Of a stretch of 64,000 nt of DNA, positions 28,690 to 38,590 are shown piece by piece; position 1 is the first letter of the stretch; each line of letters begins with the position of its first letter. The stretch lies in contig JAFGFU010000019.1 in the NCBI GenBank assembly GCA_016930915.1, forward strand, positions 1 through 64,000, read 5' to 3'. The position numbers and the translations under genes are program-made. This stretch comes from Campylobacterales bacterium (GTDB lineage Bacteria; Campylobacterota; Campylobacteria; Campylobacterales; Sulfurospirillaceae). A model generated the notes under the pieces. The model was not told the origin of the DNA, did not search any database, and saw nothing but the letters and a program-made list of their open reading frames with translations.

Positions 28690-29664
28690 TTATTTCCTTT
28701 TTAAAATTTCTGCTACTTCTTTAGCGTGATAACTGATGATAATATCAGCCCCCGCACGTTTAAACGCAATCATCGTTTCCATCATCACCCGCTCATAATC
28801 AATCACACCTGCACGCCCAGCAGCTTTAAGCATGGCATATTCACCACTCACGTTGTACACGCACAAAGGCAGGGAAGTGGCATTGCGTACATCACGGATG
28901 ATGTCTAGGTATGCAAGGGCTGGCTTGACCATCAAGATGTCAGCCCCTTGCGCTTCATCTTCCACCGACTCATTGATAGCTTCTCTGCGATTGGCAGGAT
29001 CCATTTGGTAGGTTTTTCGATCACCAAAAGAAGGGGCGGACTCTGCCACATCACGAAACGGTCCATAATAGGCACTGGCAAATTTGGTCGAATAACTCAT
29101 AATGGGAAGATTAATAAATCCTTCGCCATCGAGTGCTTCACGCAAGGCTTCTATCATGCCATCCATCATGCCAGAGGGGGCTATCATATCTACACCTGAA
29201 CGTGCATGAACGAGGGCTTGTTTGGCTAAAATTTCTAAGGTCGCATCATTATTAACACTCTCATTTTCCATATCTAAAATGCCACAATGTCCATGGTCGG
29301 TAAATTCACAAAAACACAAATCAGTCACGACAAACATCTTTGGATACGCCTTTTTAACGGCTTTAATGGTACTAGCGATGATGCCATGCTCGCACAGCGC
29401 ATCGCTTCCCACACTGTCTTTAACCTCAGGAATTCCAAATAAAATAATCGAGTTAATTCCAAGTTCCTGTAAGCTTCCACACTCTTTTAAAATCTCATCA
29501 ATGCTCATCTGAAAAACACCTGGCATCGAGCCAATCTCTTTTTTAATGCCCTCTCCGCTTCTCGCAAATAAGGGGTAAATAAAATCATCCATACTCAAGG
29601 TTGTCTCACGCACAAGTGAGCGAAGCGTTGCATTCATTCTCAGTCTTCTAAATCTTTTAAACAT
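28690..29664 (-). CDS. hemB: Delta-aminolevulinic acid dehydratase
   Basis: A 324-aa porphobilinogen synthase. The Schiff-base lysine is in [11 protein letters not shown] and the second active-site Lys in [15 protein letters not shown]. Cys residues in [14 protein letters not shown] mark the zinc-dependent class. Condenses two ALA molecules in heme synthesis. First gene of the leftward heme/arginine operon, divergent from ribA with a 78-bp promoter region between. Confidence 0.96.
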   Translation of the reverse strand: MFKRFRRLRMNATLRSLVRETTLSMDDFIYPLFARSGEGIKKEIGSMPGVFQMSIDEILKECGSLQELGINSIILFGIPEVKDSVGSDALCEHGIIASTIKAVKKAYPKMFVVTDLCFCEFTDHGHCGILDMENESVNNDATLEILAKQALVHARSGVDMIAPSGMMDGMIEALREALDGEGFINLPIMSYSTKFASAYYGPFRDVAESAPSFGDRKTYQMDPANRREAINESVEDEAQGADILMVKPALAYLDIIRDVRNATSLPLCVYNVSGEYAMLKAAGRAGVIDYERVMMETMIAFKRAGADIIISYHAKEVAEILKRK

Positions 29665-29742
29665 TCTTTTGCCTTATCTTGGTTAAAATGACGTCTTTGC
29701 GTTAAAAAATTACGATTTTACCATAAGTGGATATAAAAGAAA

Positions 29743-30306
29743 ATGAAAATAGAAATTTCAGAGGTTGCAAACCTCCCCTCACGTTTTGGAGCTTTTAAAA
29801 TTCAATCTTTTAAGGAAGGGATTAAAGAGCATTTGGTCATTTTTAAAGAGCCTTTAGGTAACACTCCTTTGGTTCGCATTCACAGCGAATGTCTTACAGG
29901 TGATACGATTGGTAGCCTTAAATGCGATTGCAGGGATCAATTAGAGTATGCACTCAAAGCAATTGAAAAAGAGAATGGTATGGTAATCTATCTTCGTCAA
30001 GAAGGTAGAAATATAGGACTTTTAAATAAAGTCAATGCCTATGCACTGCAAGATAAAGGATTAGATACTGTAGAAGCAAACCATCAATTAGGCTTTAAAG
30101 CCGATGAGCGCACGTATGAAATTGTTGAGTTCATTTTGGCACACTTTGGAATTAAGAAAATCAGACTCCTTACCAACAATCCTTTAAAACTAGGTGCCCT
30201 CAAAGGGATTGAAATTGTTGATCGTGTACCTATTATCATTGAAGCTAATAAATATAATGAACACTATTTAAAAACGAAAAAAGAGCAAATGGGACATCTA
30301 TTTTAA
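29743..30306 (+). CDS. ribA: GTP cyclohydrolase II
   Basis: A 187-aa enzyme that starts riboflavin synthesis by opening GTP. The zinc ligands are in LKCDCRDQLE, with the preceding HSECLTGD; RQEGRNIGLLNK is the active-site Arg loop, and LLTNNPLK binds GTP. It lacks the RibB (DHBP synthase) domain that is often fused. mscL follows after 12 bp. Confidence 0.95.
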   Translation: MKIEISEVANLPSRFGAFKIQSFKEGIKEHLVIFKEPLGNTPLVRIHSECLTGDTIGSLKCDCRDQLEYALKAIEKENGMVIYLRQEGRNIGLLNKVNAYALQDKGLDTVEANHQLGFKADERTYEIVEFILAHFGIKKIRLLTNNPLKLGALKGIEIVDRVPIIIEANKYNEHYLKTKKEQMGHLF

Positions 30307-30318
30307 TAAGGAGCCACT

Positions 30319-30747
30319 ATGCTAAAAGAGTTTAAAAATTTCCTTATCAAAGGTAATGTTATTGATATGGCGGTGGGGTTTATTTTTGGTGCAGCGTTTG
30401 CAACAGTTGTCAAATCTTTGGTCAGCAATATCATAATGCCACCCGTGGGCTTACTACTTGGCAATGTCGATTTTTCGTCTTTATTTATCGCCTTAGATGG
30501 GAAAGAGTATGTTTCCTTAGCCGATTTGGAAAAAGCAGGTGCTCCAGCCATTAAACTGGGTGTTTTTTTTAACGACCTCACCTCTTTTATTATTTTAGGA
30601 TTTGTCATGTTTATGATGATTAAGGGGTATGCAAAAATTGCTCCTAAAGAAGCACCTACTCCTACGACAAAAGTGTGCGCTGAATGCGCGATGAACATCC
30701 CTTTGAGCGCTAAAAAATGCCCTCACTGTTTGAGTGAACAAGCCTAA
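30319..30747 (+). CDS. mscL: Large-conductance mechanosensitive channel with C-terminal zinc ribbon
   Basis: A 142-aa MscL: N-terminal helix MLKEFKNFLIKGNVIDMAVG, pore helix 1, a periplasmic loop, and TM2 (FIILGFVMFMMIKGYAKI). Opens under membrane tension to release solutes. Instead of the charged helical bundle seen at the E. coli C-terminus, this one ends in a zinc-ribbon pair, CAECAMN...KKCPHC. Such tails occur in other MscL proteins from memory; their role is unclear. An SD (AAGGAG) lies 7 bp upstream of the ATG. Confidence 0.93.
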   Translation: MLKEFKNFLIKGNVIDMAVGFIFGAAFATVVKSLVSNIIMPPVGLLLGNVDFSSLFIALDGKEYVSLADLEKAGAPAIKLGVFFNDLTSFIILGFVMFMMIKGYAKIAPKEAPTPTTKVCAECAMNIPLSAKKCPHCLSEQA

Positions 30748-30767
30748 ATTCTTTACATGTAAAGAAT

Positions 30768-30796
30768 GAAATAAGGGAAAATTTTTCCCTTATTTC
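30768..30796. terminator. Bidirectional terminator between mscL and sodB
   Basis: A long A/T-flanked stem, GAAATAAGGGAA / TTCCCTTATTTC, lies between convergent genes, next to a TTACATGTAA copy that is itself extended to an 18-bp palindrome (TTCTTTACATGTAAAGAA). Confidence 0.8.
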
Positions 30797-30802
30797 GTCT
30801 TT

Positions 30803-31399
30803 TTATGCCTTTAAATTCTCGTTGACAAAATCCCAATTCACTAAATATTTGAGAAAAATATCAATATAATCCGCACGTTTGTTTTGATAATCCAAATAAT
30901 ACGCATGCTCCCAGACATCAACCGTTAAAAGTGCTTTTTGCTGATGCACCATTGGGGTGTCAGCGTTGCTTGTTTTCGTAATTTTAAGTTTTCCATTTTC
31001 CAACACCAACCATGCCCAACCGCTACCAAATTGGGTGAGTCCTGCATTTTTAAAGGCTTCCACAAAGGCATCATAACTACCAAAATCTTCATTGATTTTT
31101 GCAGCAATCACTCCCGTGGGTACACCTCCACCATTTTTTTGCATACAGTTCCAATAAAAGGTGTGATTCCACACTTGTGCGGCATTGTTAAAAATACCTA
31201 CTTTTTCAGGGACATTCGCTGAGGCAAAAATAATCGCTTCCAACGCTTCCTCTGCCAAAGGAGTGTTTTGAATCAAATTATTAAGATTGGTAACATAGGT
31301 TTGATGGTGCTTTCCATGATGATAACCCAATGTATTCGCACTGATATAAGGCTCAAGGGCACTTGCTTCATACGGAAGAGCGGGTAAGGTAGTTGCCAT
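30803..31399 (-). CDS. sodB: Iron superoxide dismutase
   Basis: A 198-aa Fe-type SOD. Metal ligands: His in YHHGKHHQTYV, His in VWNHTFYWNCM, and Asp and His in DVWEHAYYLDYQN. The WNHTFYW and GSGWAWLV patterns are of the Fe class. The ATG at 31399 (MATTLPALPYEASALEP) is the family start and has an SD (AAAGGAGA) before it; an upstream in-frame ATG at 31435 would add 12 residues. Detoxifies superoxide in the cytoplasm. Confidence 0.95.
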   Translation of the reverse strand: MATTLPALPYEASALEPYISANTLGYHHGKHHQTYVTNLNNLIQNTPLAEEALEAIIFASANVPEKVGIFNNAAQVWNHTFYWNCMQKNGGGVPTGVIAAKINEDFGSYDAFVEAFKNAGLTQFGSGWAWLVLENGKLKITKTSNADTPMVHQQKALLTVDVWEHAYYLDYQNKRADYIDIFLKYLVNWDFVNENLKA

Positions 31400-31581
31400 A
31401 ATAATCTCCTTTAATAAATGATTAAACACGTTCATTCTACTCTTTCCCTAGTAAACAAAACCTAAATATAATACTTTTTTTAATCTTAGATACCTAAGCT
31501 AGTTTTTTGACATAAGTCATAGCTTTTTGAACATGATTTTAAGTAGACTATCTGGAGTTTTAACGTCAAAGGAACCTAAAA

Positions 31582-33567
31582 ATGCGTCGAACCATAAAAT
31601 TTCAATTAGGTCTAGTATGTTGTGTTGTAGTGCTTTTTGCGCTTATTTTAGGAGTAAAAACCCTCATGGAGGGCAGAGAAAAACTTCGAAATGTTGATGA
31701 TTTACAAGCTATGGTCACCCTCTCAAGTAGCATTAGTCTTTTGGTACATGAAAGCCAAAAAGAAAGAGGTGCGAGTGCTGGATTTATTGGCTCTAAAGGT
31801 CAAAAATTTGCCGACAAAGTTCCTCCACAGAGAAAACTCACCGACAAAGAGCATCAGCGCTACAAAACAGCTTTTCAATCCATCGCACTAGAACGCTATC
31901 CTCAAACACTCAAAGACAAAATAGTGACGATTGAAAGTTTCTTGCAAAAACTTCCTTCCATTAGAAGTCGTGTGGATGCACTCAGTATTAGCGTTGCAGA
32001 AGAGGTAGAGTATTACACCTCACTGAATCAACACCTTTTGGACATTGTTGCATCCACCGCTGTTCTCTCAGGAGAACCAGAAATTGTCAAACAACTGAGT
32101 GCTTATGCGAACTTTCTAAAATCCAAAGAACGCTCAGGTATTGAGCGAGCTGTCCTCTCCAACACCTTTGCCGCCGATAAATTTGCACCCAATATGTTCG
32201 TTAAACTCATTACGCTCATTTCGGAACAAACCTCTTATATTGATGCATTTTTCAGTACGGCTTCCCCTAAATCTATCGCTTTTTATAACCAAACCATGCA
32301 ATCACCTATCGTACAAGAGGTTGAAAAGATGCGCAATGTCGCCATTGAAAAGGCGACCACTGGTGGTTTTGGAATCGATGCGACCCATTGGTTTGATACG
32401 ATTACCAAAAAAATTAATCTCCTTAAAGAAGTCGATGACGCCCTTGCGAATGAAAATTTAGAAACCCTCCATGCTCTTGAGAAAGCAACGAAAAAACAGA
32501 TGATGATTGAAAGTTCTGGATTGATAATAGTCACGCTTTTGATTCTTGTATTATTGTATACCACTATTAAAGATATTCTCCAAGCCATTACCCTCTCAGG
32601 GCAAAAGCTCTCACACGTCTCTTCAACGCTGGACTTGACTTATCCTCTTCTGCTTAAAAGTGATAACGAAATCTCCGATACCATGAAAGAAGCTCAAAAA
32701 CTGATTCACAATTTTAAAGACTCTATCGCTAAAGCCTTTGAGACGTCCAACGATAGTGTAAAAGCGAGTAACTCTCTAAGCGACGTCTCTTCCAATCTTG
32801 CGAGTAACATCACCGAACAAAATAGATTTATTCATGGCATTCAAGAGGAGATGCGTCTGCTTCGTGAAAAAGAGCATGAAATGCAAAACATGTCCCTTAA
32901 AACCTTAGACGATTTAGAGCAAACCAAAGCAGTGCTTGAAACCTTTGTCACGAGTATGAGCAGGGTGGTTGAAATGATTTCTATTGGCGCTCAAAAACAG
33001 CACGAATTAGGAAGCAAAGCCAATTCGCTTGCGCAACAAGCAACGGATATTAAAAATGTATTGGCCATTATTGGGGATATTGCCGATCAAACCAACCTTT
33101 TAGCACTTAATGCCGCCATTGAAGCCGCACGTGCGGGCGAACATGGGCGTGGCTTTGCCGTGGTTGCCGATGAAGTGCGAAAACTAGCAGAACGCACCCA
33201 AACTTCTTTAAGTGATATTAGCACTACTACCAATGTTATTGTGCAAACCATTCATGAGGTAACAGGTGAAACAGAACACATTTCACAATCATTTTACCAA
33301 CTCTCTAAAGAGACGAATACACTTATCGACCAATCTCAACATACCTCTCAAACGCTCAGCAACACCATTCGCATCTCCAATGAACAAAGTGTAAAGCATA
33401 CGGATGTGGAAAAAACCGTAGAGCTCTTTATGAAGCATATCAACGAAGTCACAGCGCTATCAGAGAAAAACAACACGTTAGGTGAAACGGTAAAAGAGAT
33501 TTCTGCGAATCTCTCTTCTAAGGCAGAAAGTGCCAATGTGGAACTTAAACGCTTTCGTATCCAATAA
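31582..33567 (+). CDS. Methyl-accepting chemotaxis protein with NIT-type sensor domain
   Basis: A 661-aa transducer. TM1 (about residues 8-26) and TM2 (about 310-330, [19 protein letters not shown]) bracket a periplasmic helical domain with the NIT (nitrate/nitrite sensing) family marks [17 protein letters not shown] and [18 protein letters not shown]. The cytoplasmic hairpin tip [18 protein letters not shown] and [20 protein letters not shown] is the CheA/CheW contact region. No C-terminal CheR-docking pentapeptide. Nitrate/nitrite as ligand is inferred from the domain family only. Monocistronic, ended by paired palindromes. Confidence 0.9.
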   Translation: MRRTIKFQLGLVCCVVVLFALILGVKTLMEGREKLRNVDDLQAMVTLSSSISLLVHESQKERGASAGFIGSKGQKFADKVPPQRKLTDKEHQRYKTAFQSIALERYPQTLKDKIVTIESFLQKLPSIRSRVDALSISVAEEVEYYTSLNQHLLDIVASTAVLSGEPEIVKQLSAYANFLKSKERSGIERAVLSNTFAADKFAPNMFVKLITLISEQTSYIDAFFSTASPKSIAFYNQTMQSPIVQEVEKMRNVAIEKATTGGFGIDATHWFDTITKKINLLKEVDDALANENLETLHALEKATKKQMMIESSGLIIVTLLILVLLYTTIKDILQAITLSGQKLSHVSSTLDLTYPLLLKSDNEISDTMKEAQKLIHNFKDSIAKAFETSNDSVKASNSLSDVSSNLASNITEQNRFIHGIQEEMRLLREKEHEMQNMSLKTLDDLEQTKAVLETFVTSMSRVVEMISIGAQKQHELGSKANSLAQQATDIKNVLAIIGDIADQTNLLALNAAIEAARAGEHGRGFAVVADEVRKLAERTQTSLSDISTTTNVIVQTIHEVTGETEHISQSFYQLSKETNTLIDQSQHTSQTLSNTIRISNEQSVKHTDVEKTVELFMKHINEVTALSEKNNTLGETVKEISANLSSKAESANVELKRFRIQ

Positions 33568-33572
33568 TACTT

Positions 33573-33607
33573 TTACATGTAAACCTTCCAGAAAGGTTTA
33601 CATGTAA
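33573..33607. terminator. Paired TTACATGTAA hairpin after the MCP gene
   Basis: Two copies of the palindrome in opposed context: arms TTACATGTAAACCTT and AAGGTTTACATGTAA (15 bp, perfect) with a 5-nt loop. It starts 5 bp after the MCP stop. It would make a very stable hairpin, and each arm could also fold on itself. Confidence 0.75.
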
Positions 33608-33669
33608 TTAATCACCTATTAATAGCCCTTTGGGTACCATACGCTTAAAATTATCCAAAGGCTTATTTC

Positions 33670-34239
33670 ATGGCTTCGTTTACGCTTCCTGCCACTTTTT
33701 GGCAACAAGCAGATGTTTTTGCAACCCTTCTTCTTCGCTACAATCAAACACACAATATTTCAGGTGCAAAAACAAAAGAAGTGGTTTTTAAAAATATTGA
33801 AGACAGTATTTATCCTCTGCAATTCTTACATGTAAAAACCATCAAACGAGCAATTGATGTGGGAAGCGGTGCTGGTTTTCCAGGCTTACTGCTTGCGCTT
33901 GCATTGCCAGATGTTCAGTTTACATTGTTTGAGCCTATTGCTAAAAAAAGTGCTTTTTTACACCTAGCCAAATCAACCTTAGGGCTTAAAAATATTGACG
34001 TTTCAACCAATCGTGTGGAAAAAGCAACGCCTTTTGTTGCCGATTTAATTAGCTCACGCGCTGTGACCAATACCAAAATGTTAATCAAATTGTGTCATAA
34101 TTTTATAGCGCCTCACACGACCTTGCTTTTTTATAAAGGTGAATTGGTGGAAGAGGAGATTAAAGGCTTGTCTCACTGCCAAATCTACCAAAAAGAGAAA
34201 CGTTATTATCTTATTATGGAGAATGTTGATGTTGTTTAA
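33670..34239 (+). CDS. rsmG: 16S rRNA (guanine-527-N7)-methyltransferase
   Basis: A 189-aa GidB/RsmG protein with the SAM-binding motif DVGSGAGFPGLLLAL, the preceding LLLRYNQTHNISGAK region typical of the family, and SSRAVTNTKML. Methylates G527 of 16S rRNA. It lacks the long N-terminal extension but is of usual length for the phylum. First gene of a tight four-gene rightward run. A palindrome at 33836-33845 is read as Leu-His-Val-Lys. Confidence 0.95.
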   Translation: MASFTLPATFWQQADVFATLLLRYNQTHNISGAKTKEVVFKNIEDSIYPLQFLHVKTIKRAIDVGSGAGFPGLLLALALPDVQFTLFEPIAKKSAFLHLAKSTLGLKNIDVSTNRVEKATPFVADLISSRAVTNTKMLIKLCHNFIAPHTTLLFYKGELVEEEIKGLSHCQIYQKEKRYYLIMENVDVV

Positions 34240-34456
34240 ACTTGCTATTTTAATCGGAATCATTTTTTTAATTTATCTTTTTTTCTTTAAAAACAAACGT
34301 CAAGAAGAGGTTAAAAAGAGTAATGAGAAAACAAAAACTTTAGAAGGAGAGACTATGGTGGAGTGCCAAAAATGCGCTACTTTTGTGAGCCATAAAGAGG
34401 CAATCATTAAAGATGGTCAGTTTTTCTGTTCTAAAGAGTGTGCGAGGTTAACATAA
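34229..34456 (+). CDS. PP0621-type membrane-anchored Cys-motif protein
   Basis: A 75-aa protein: one N-terminal membrane helix (MLFKLAILIGIIFLIYLFFF), a Lys/Glu-rich linker, and a zinc-binding-like tail with CQKCATF and FCSKEC. This layout matches the PP0621 family, of unknown function. The ATG at 34229 has GGAG 7 bp upstream, which favours it over ATG 34223. It overlaps the end of rsmG by 11 bp. Confidence 0.7.
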   Translation: MLFKLAILIGIIFLIYLFFFKNKRQEEVKKSNEKTKTLEGETMVECQKCATFVSHKEAIIKDGQFFCSKECARLT

Positions 34457-34842
34457 TGTTACTGATTGGTCATGATGCCATTGATTTTAAACCCTTTTAT
34501 GCTATTCATACATTTGAAGAGGTGCGAAAAACACCCTCTTGCAGTATTGTGTTGTTTGATTTCAACACGGTATTGGCCAAAAAATGTGCCGATGAAAAGC
34601 TTCTTTTTGCTTTACATGTAAAACAAATTAAAGAGCTCATTTTGGCAAATGCCTTAGGTGCTTCTTATTTTATCGTCACAAAATCACTAGCACTGCAAGC
34701 ACAAAAAATTGCAGATGATTATCTTTTTGATGGCAAAATACTCCTTTTAAGTAACGATGAAAACGATATTGAATTTGCAGCGTTGCATGGTATTGATGGT
34801 ATTTTATTTGAAAAAGGAATTCACTCTTTGGAATCAGCATGA
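34456..34842 (+). CDS. Conserved hypothetical protein
   Basis: A 128-aa soluble protein I do not recognise. The start overlaps the upstream stop (TAATG), and the end overlaps the next start by 4 bp, so it is translationally coupled in the rsmG run. The alternating strand/helix pattern (IVLFDFNTVLA, SYFIVTKSLALQAQKIADDY, KILLLSNDENDIEFAALHGIDGILFE) suggests a Rossmann-like or pseudo-receiver fold. The palindrome at 34612-34621 is read as Leu-His-Val-Lys. Confidence 0.7.
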   Translation: MLLIGHDAIDFKPFYAIHTFEEVRKTPSCSIVLFDFNTVLAKKCADEKLLFALHVKQIKELILANALGASYFIVTKSLALQAQKIADDYLFDGKILLLSNDENDIEFAALHGIDGILFEKGIHSLESA

Positions 34843-36089
34843 AAAAAATACACTATTTTCTTTTAGCATCTTTTATCACACTTTTATACTGGGTACTTGA
34901 TGCTTACGCACATCTTTTGATTGCTCAATCCACTTGGATGCATGCTCTTCTTTTGCAAACGCCTTATAGTACACCATTAATGACATCGCTTACTGCTGTG
35001 TTGCTTTTTTTTGCAACACTGATTCCTCTTTTATTTAAACAAAAACCACAAAAAGAGTCTGCTGATGAGTTTAATGCACTTGAAAAACTCTCAAAACTTC
35101 TTTTTGCTTCCCTCGCAACCAAATTTAATGTCATCAAAGCCCAAGAAAAAATAGAAGAACTATTGCATCTTGAAGGAAGCTTACTATTCATCTACGAGAA
35201 AGAGAATTTTAGCCTTTATAATGAAAATGAGTTTATCAAATCAACCTTTCGCTCAAAAGATATTTTTCCCTTCCGTACAAACAATGAAAGAAGTGTGGTT
35301 GAAGAAGTAGCGGTACGTTGTTTTATTGAAAAAGCTCCTTTCGCAAAAGATGCAATTAAAATCAATAAAATGCCTATAACCCTTTTTAGTTTTTTACTCA
35401 AAGAAGAAGAGACACAAACTATTGTAGGTAATCTCATGCTTGCAAGCAGTGATCCTGATTTTATTGAAAAACATCAACCCTTAATTAATAAATATATTCT
35501 CATGCTTACCTTTGTGCTCTCCCTTGCTTTCAAAAAAGAGCATTTAGAAAAATTAAATGAACAATATAGCAATGAGAATGGTAGTTTTGACAAAATTCTT
35601 AATGTACTCAATTACGAAAAAATAGATGAATATCTTTTTTACGAATTTAAACGACACAAACGCTATCGTACAGAGTTAACGCTTATGCTTATTGAAATTA
35701 ATATGTTTGAAAACCTAAGCAAAGTCTTTCCTCAAGACTCTATTGTAACCTTTAAAAAAGAGTTTATTCAACTGGTGCACAAATACATCAGAGAAGTAGA
35801 TATTTTTGGAAAATGGAGTAAAAATCGGTTTGCTATTCTTCTGCCCGATAGTGATTTTAGATCAGCCATGGGACTTGCAAAAAAACTGCAAGGTATTTTA
35901 GAAACAACAAAATTTTCAAAAGTAGGTAAAATCTCTTGCAGTTATGGCATTACCTCGCTCGCCCCAAAAGATACACTTGGAAGCCTAAAAGCCCGTGCAG
36001 AAAATGCTCTTGTAAGAGCAACTATTCACGAAGGAAATGCCATTGAGGTTAAATTACAGCATGGCTCTTTAGATGATAATCCGCTTTAA
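34839..36089 (+). CDS. Membrane protein with a degenerate GGDEF domain
   Basis: A 416-aa protein with two N-terminal membrane helices (about residues 5-25 and 48-66), a GAF-like middle, and a C-terminal GGDEF fold (FEFKRHKRYRTELTLMLIEIN ... SCSYGITSLAP). The active-site motif is replaced: the text reads IFGKWSKNRFAIL where GG(D/E)EF should stand. The inhibitory-site residues REVD five residues upstream are kept. So it is probably catalytically dead and may bind c-di-GMP as an effector. The 3' end overlaps alr by 21 bp in convergent orientation. Confidence 0.8.
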   Translation: MKKIHYFLLASFITLLYWVLDAYAHLLIAQSTWMHALLLQTPYSTPLMTSLTAVLLFFATLIPLLFKQKPQKESADEFNALEKLSKLLFASLATKFNVIKAQEKIEELLHLEGSLLFIYEKENFSLYNENEFIKSTFRSKDIFPFRTNNERSVVEEVAVRCFIEKAPFAKDAIKINKMPITLFSFLLKEEETQTIVGNLMLASSDPDFIEKHQPLINKYILMLTFVLSLAFKKEHLEKLNEQYSNENGSFDKILNVLNYEKIDEYLFYEFKRHKRYRTELTLMLIEINMFENLSKVFPQDSIVTFKKEFIQLVHKYIREVDIFGKWSKNRFAILLPDSDFRSAMGLAKKLQGILETTKFSKVGKISCSYGITSLAPKDTLGSLKARAENALVRATIHEGNAIEVKLQHGSLDDNPL

Positions 36090-37097
36090 TGTGGGTGAGA
36101 GTTTAGTTGGAATCTCGTAGGTAATGGTTTTAAACTGTTGCGCAAGGGTAGTAGCATTCTCAAACATGCAAACCTCCCTAGCATCACCCCCTAAACAAAA
36201 ACTATCCATTGACATACGACCCTTACTCAAACTTCCATCAGCCATCGCGATGGATGTATATCCATCAAAACGGAAAAAACCATCACCATAGCCAATATCA
36301 TATGTTGAAATCACCTCATCACACGGAGCTTCATAAATACCACCATACCCTACACGTTCACCTTTTTTCAGTACACGAGTGCTGAGTTTTTCTGCCCATA
36401 ATGCTAAAACAGGTTTAAGCGACACGGAATTAAAAGAAGGATGCAAAGGATTATACCCATACATCGCAATACCAACACGTGCGAAAGCGTCATCGCCTAA
36501 AGTGTCGGTGCGAAGCAAACCTGCAGAATTACACGAATGAAAAGCAATCTTCGGTAATCCATACTGCTGCGCCAATGCTTTTATACGCTTTTTTGCACGC
36601 TCAAACAATGAACGTTGCCAAAAAAATTCTGAGTTCAATTCGTCTGCACTTCTAAAATGTGTAAAAACACCTTTTATCTGTAACTTCTTTTGAACAATAA
36701 TCTCCATTGCTTTTTCAATTTCATGCTCTTTAATTCCATTACGATGCATACCTGTATCAATGCTTAAATGGATATTTTCTCCATCTCGTAAACTTTCTAG
36801 CATCGCATAAGAATGTGCTGAAAAAGAGATGTTATGCGCAAGTTTTTCAGTAGGAACAGCATCAACTAAAACCAAAACTTCATCAAAAAGATCAGCAATA
36901 CTCTTCGCTTCTTCAATATTTTTTACCGCTGCTCTTTTCAAGCCGAACTCATGGCAAAGCTCTGCCATTATGCGAAGACCATGCCCATAGGCATTATCTT
37001 TTAAAACCGCCATAAGTTTTTCTTTACCCTCTGCTTTTACAGCAAGGATTTGAAGATTATGAAACAAATGGGCTTTGTTAAGTGTAATAAAAGCCAT
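36069..37097 (-). CDS. alr: Alanine racemase
   Basis: A 342-aa PLP enzyme that makes D-alanine for peptidoglycan. The PLP lysine is in AVLKDNAYGHGL, the opposite catalytic Tyr in RVGYGGIYEAP, and the substrate/PLP-phosphate Arg in FARVGIAMYGYNP. Slightly shorter than the E. coli enzyme. It is followed upstream by a small gene and a peptidoglycan carboxypeptidase gene, making a cell-wall-themed leftward cluster. Confidence 0.95.
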   Translation of the reverse strand: MAFITLNKAHLFHNLQILAVKAEGKEKLMAVLKDNAYGHGLRIMAELCHEFGLKRAAVKNIEEAKSIADLFDEVLVLVDAVPTEKLAHNISFSAHSYAMLESLRDGENIHLSIDTGMHRNGIKEHEIEKAMEIIVQKKLQIKGVFTHFRSADELNSEFFWQRSLFERAKKRIKALAQQYGLPKIAFHSCNSAGLLRTDTLGDDAFARVGIAMYGYNPLHPSFNSVSLKPVLALWAEKLSTRVLKKGERVGYGGIYEAPCDEVISTYDIGYGDGFFRFDGYTSIAMADGSLSKGRMSMDSFCLGGDAREVCMFENATTLAQQFKTITYEIPTKLSPTLKRIII

Positions 37098-37098
37098 A

Positions 37099-37335
37099 CT
37101 AAGCCTTTAGCCCGAATTTACCTACTAAAAAACCTCTGATTTTACGGGCTTGATAATCTAATTTATAAAAATGCTCATAAACACTTTGCGCATCGAGTGT
37201 TGGCTGTGTTGAAAAATCAAAATTCAACCCTTTAGTATCTTTGGGAATATGCGTATCCAAGTAGGTTAAAAAAGAATCACGAGCTTCAATGAGTTTTTCC
37301 AATTCACGTTCAAGCATCTCTTTTTCACTTAACAT
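37099..37335 (-). CDS. Small helical hypothetical protein
   Basis: A 78-aa protein, largely helical (MLSEKEMLERELEKLIEARDSF...), unrecognised. One base separates its stop from alr, and 9 bp separate it from the upstream carboxypeptidase gene, so it belongs to the same transcript. Confidence 0.65.
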   Translation of the reverse strand: MLSEKEMLERELEKLIEARDSFLTYLDTHIPKDTKGLNFDFSTQPTLDAQSVYEHFYKLDYQARKIRGFLVGKFGLKA

Positions 37336-37344
37336 TAACGCTCC

Positions 37345-38433
37345 TTATTTTTCAGCCAAAATTGACATTTTTTTACCAATAAGTTCCACATAAAGCTCTT
37401 TTTCTCCCTTCGATGCGAAAGAGGGACTTTTATAAGTTTGCTCATAAGAAATTTTAAAAATTTTTCGATTTTCTACGGTGGGATAAGGCGCAATATTCAT
37501 ATTTTCAAACAGAATTGTTTTCTTCTCTTTTCGAGAAAAAATCTGCTTTTTCATTGCTGAAAACTGCTTTTTACCAGAACCATCTGCTTTTTTAAAGTCA
37601 TCTGAATAATAATTTAAATACGCATTAATATCACTGACTTTCCATGCACGTTGCCATTTATAAACATCACTTAAAAGTGTTGCAATCTCATCTTTACTTA
37701 TTTTATTAACTTTACTTTCACCAATAATGGTCATTGTACTCTGTGCATTAATTTCGGCATCTAACACTTTAATAGCATCATTATCCATCACCACACAACC
37801 TTTACTTAAATCATCGCGATCTTTACCATCTAAAGGCATACCATGAATCCAAATACCACTGCCATTTTTTCCACGCAAGACATCAAAAAGATTTGGATAG
37901 GAGAGCGAAAAAGCTAAAGGACCATAAAAAGGATCACTTGGCTTAAACCGTTTCGTAATTTCATACACCCCCACAGGTGTTTTCAAATCACCTCGTTTTA
38001 CTTTATCCCCATTTTTACCCATAATAACATCATGACTTTTGATGCGTTCCAAACCTTCATCTTCACTGTTTTTATAAACCTCACAGCGTTTTTTCTCTTT
38101 TTCGCAGACAATCAAAGAATCTAAATTTTCATAATAGCCGTATTCGACATCCATACCTCGAATCTGTTTGAGCCAAAAATCTTTAGATACCAACTCTTTT
38201 TCAGTTGGATTTTTTGTTTTAAGCACTTTAACTTTAGTCTCTTTAGCAACTGCCTTCACTTCAGTTGGAGCTTTAGTCTCTTTCACTTTGATGGTCTCTT
38301 TAGACTCAAACTCTTTTTTTAAAAAATCCTCTACGGCATCAATACCTTTCGTTTTATAAATACGATAAATATCCTCAGCAGTTGCCGCATACAATGCAAG
38401 TGCAAACAAAGATAAAAAGACTAAATAACGCAT
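37345..38433 (-). CDS. pgp2: L,D-carboxypeptidase of the Csd6/Pgp2 (YkuD) type
   Basis: A 362-aa secreted protein: signal peptide MRYLVFLSLFALALYAATA, a Lys/Glu-rich linker, a YkuD domain with the catalytic signature SGIWIHGMP...DLSKGCVVM (His and Cys), and a C-terminal NTF2-like pocket (WKVSDINAYLNYYSDDF). This layout matches Pgp2 of C. jejuni and Csd6 of H. pylori, which trim tetrapeptides to tripeptides and set helical cell shape. The ATG at 38433 with SD (GGAAGAGGA) is preferred. Gene symbol by homology only. Confidence 0.88.
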   Translation of the reverse strand: MRYLVFLSLFALALYAATAEDIYRIYKTKGIDAVEDFLKKEFESKETIKVKETKAPTEVKAVAKETKVKVLKTKNPTEKELVSKDFWLKQIRGMDVEYGYYENLDSLIVCEKEKKRCEVYKNSEDEGLERIKSHDVIMGKNGDKVKRGDLKTPVGVYEITKRFKPSDPFYGPLAFSLSYPNLFDVLRGKNGSGIWIHGMPLDGKDRDDLSKGCVVMDNDAIKVLDAEINAQSTMTIIGESKVNKISKDEIATLLSDVYKWQRAWKVSDINAYLNYYSDDFKKADGSGKKQFSAMKKQIFSRKEKKTILFENMNIAPYPTVENRKIFKISYEQTYKSPSFASKGEKELYVELIGKKMSILAEK

Positions 38434-38590
38434 ATATTCCTCTTCCAGTGTCAATTTTTAAGTGGCTATTTTATAAAAAAAACCCTTAATAGCTCCTCTT
38501 CTTATCAAAGGTGATGAGAACATGACTATTTAATAAAATTTTAAGACATAGATGATAAACTCAAATACCCTCATTTTAAAGGATATACTC

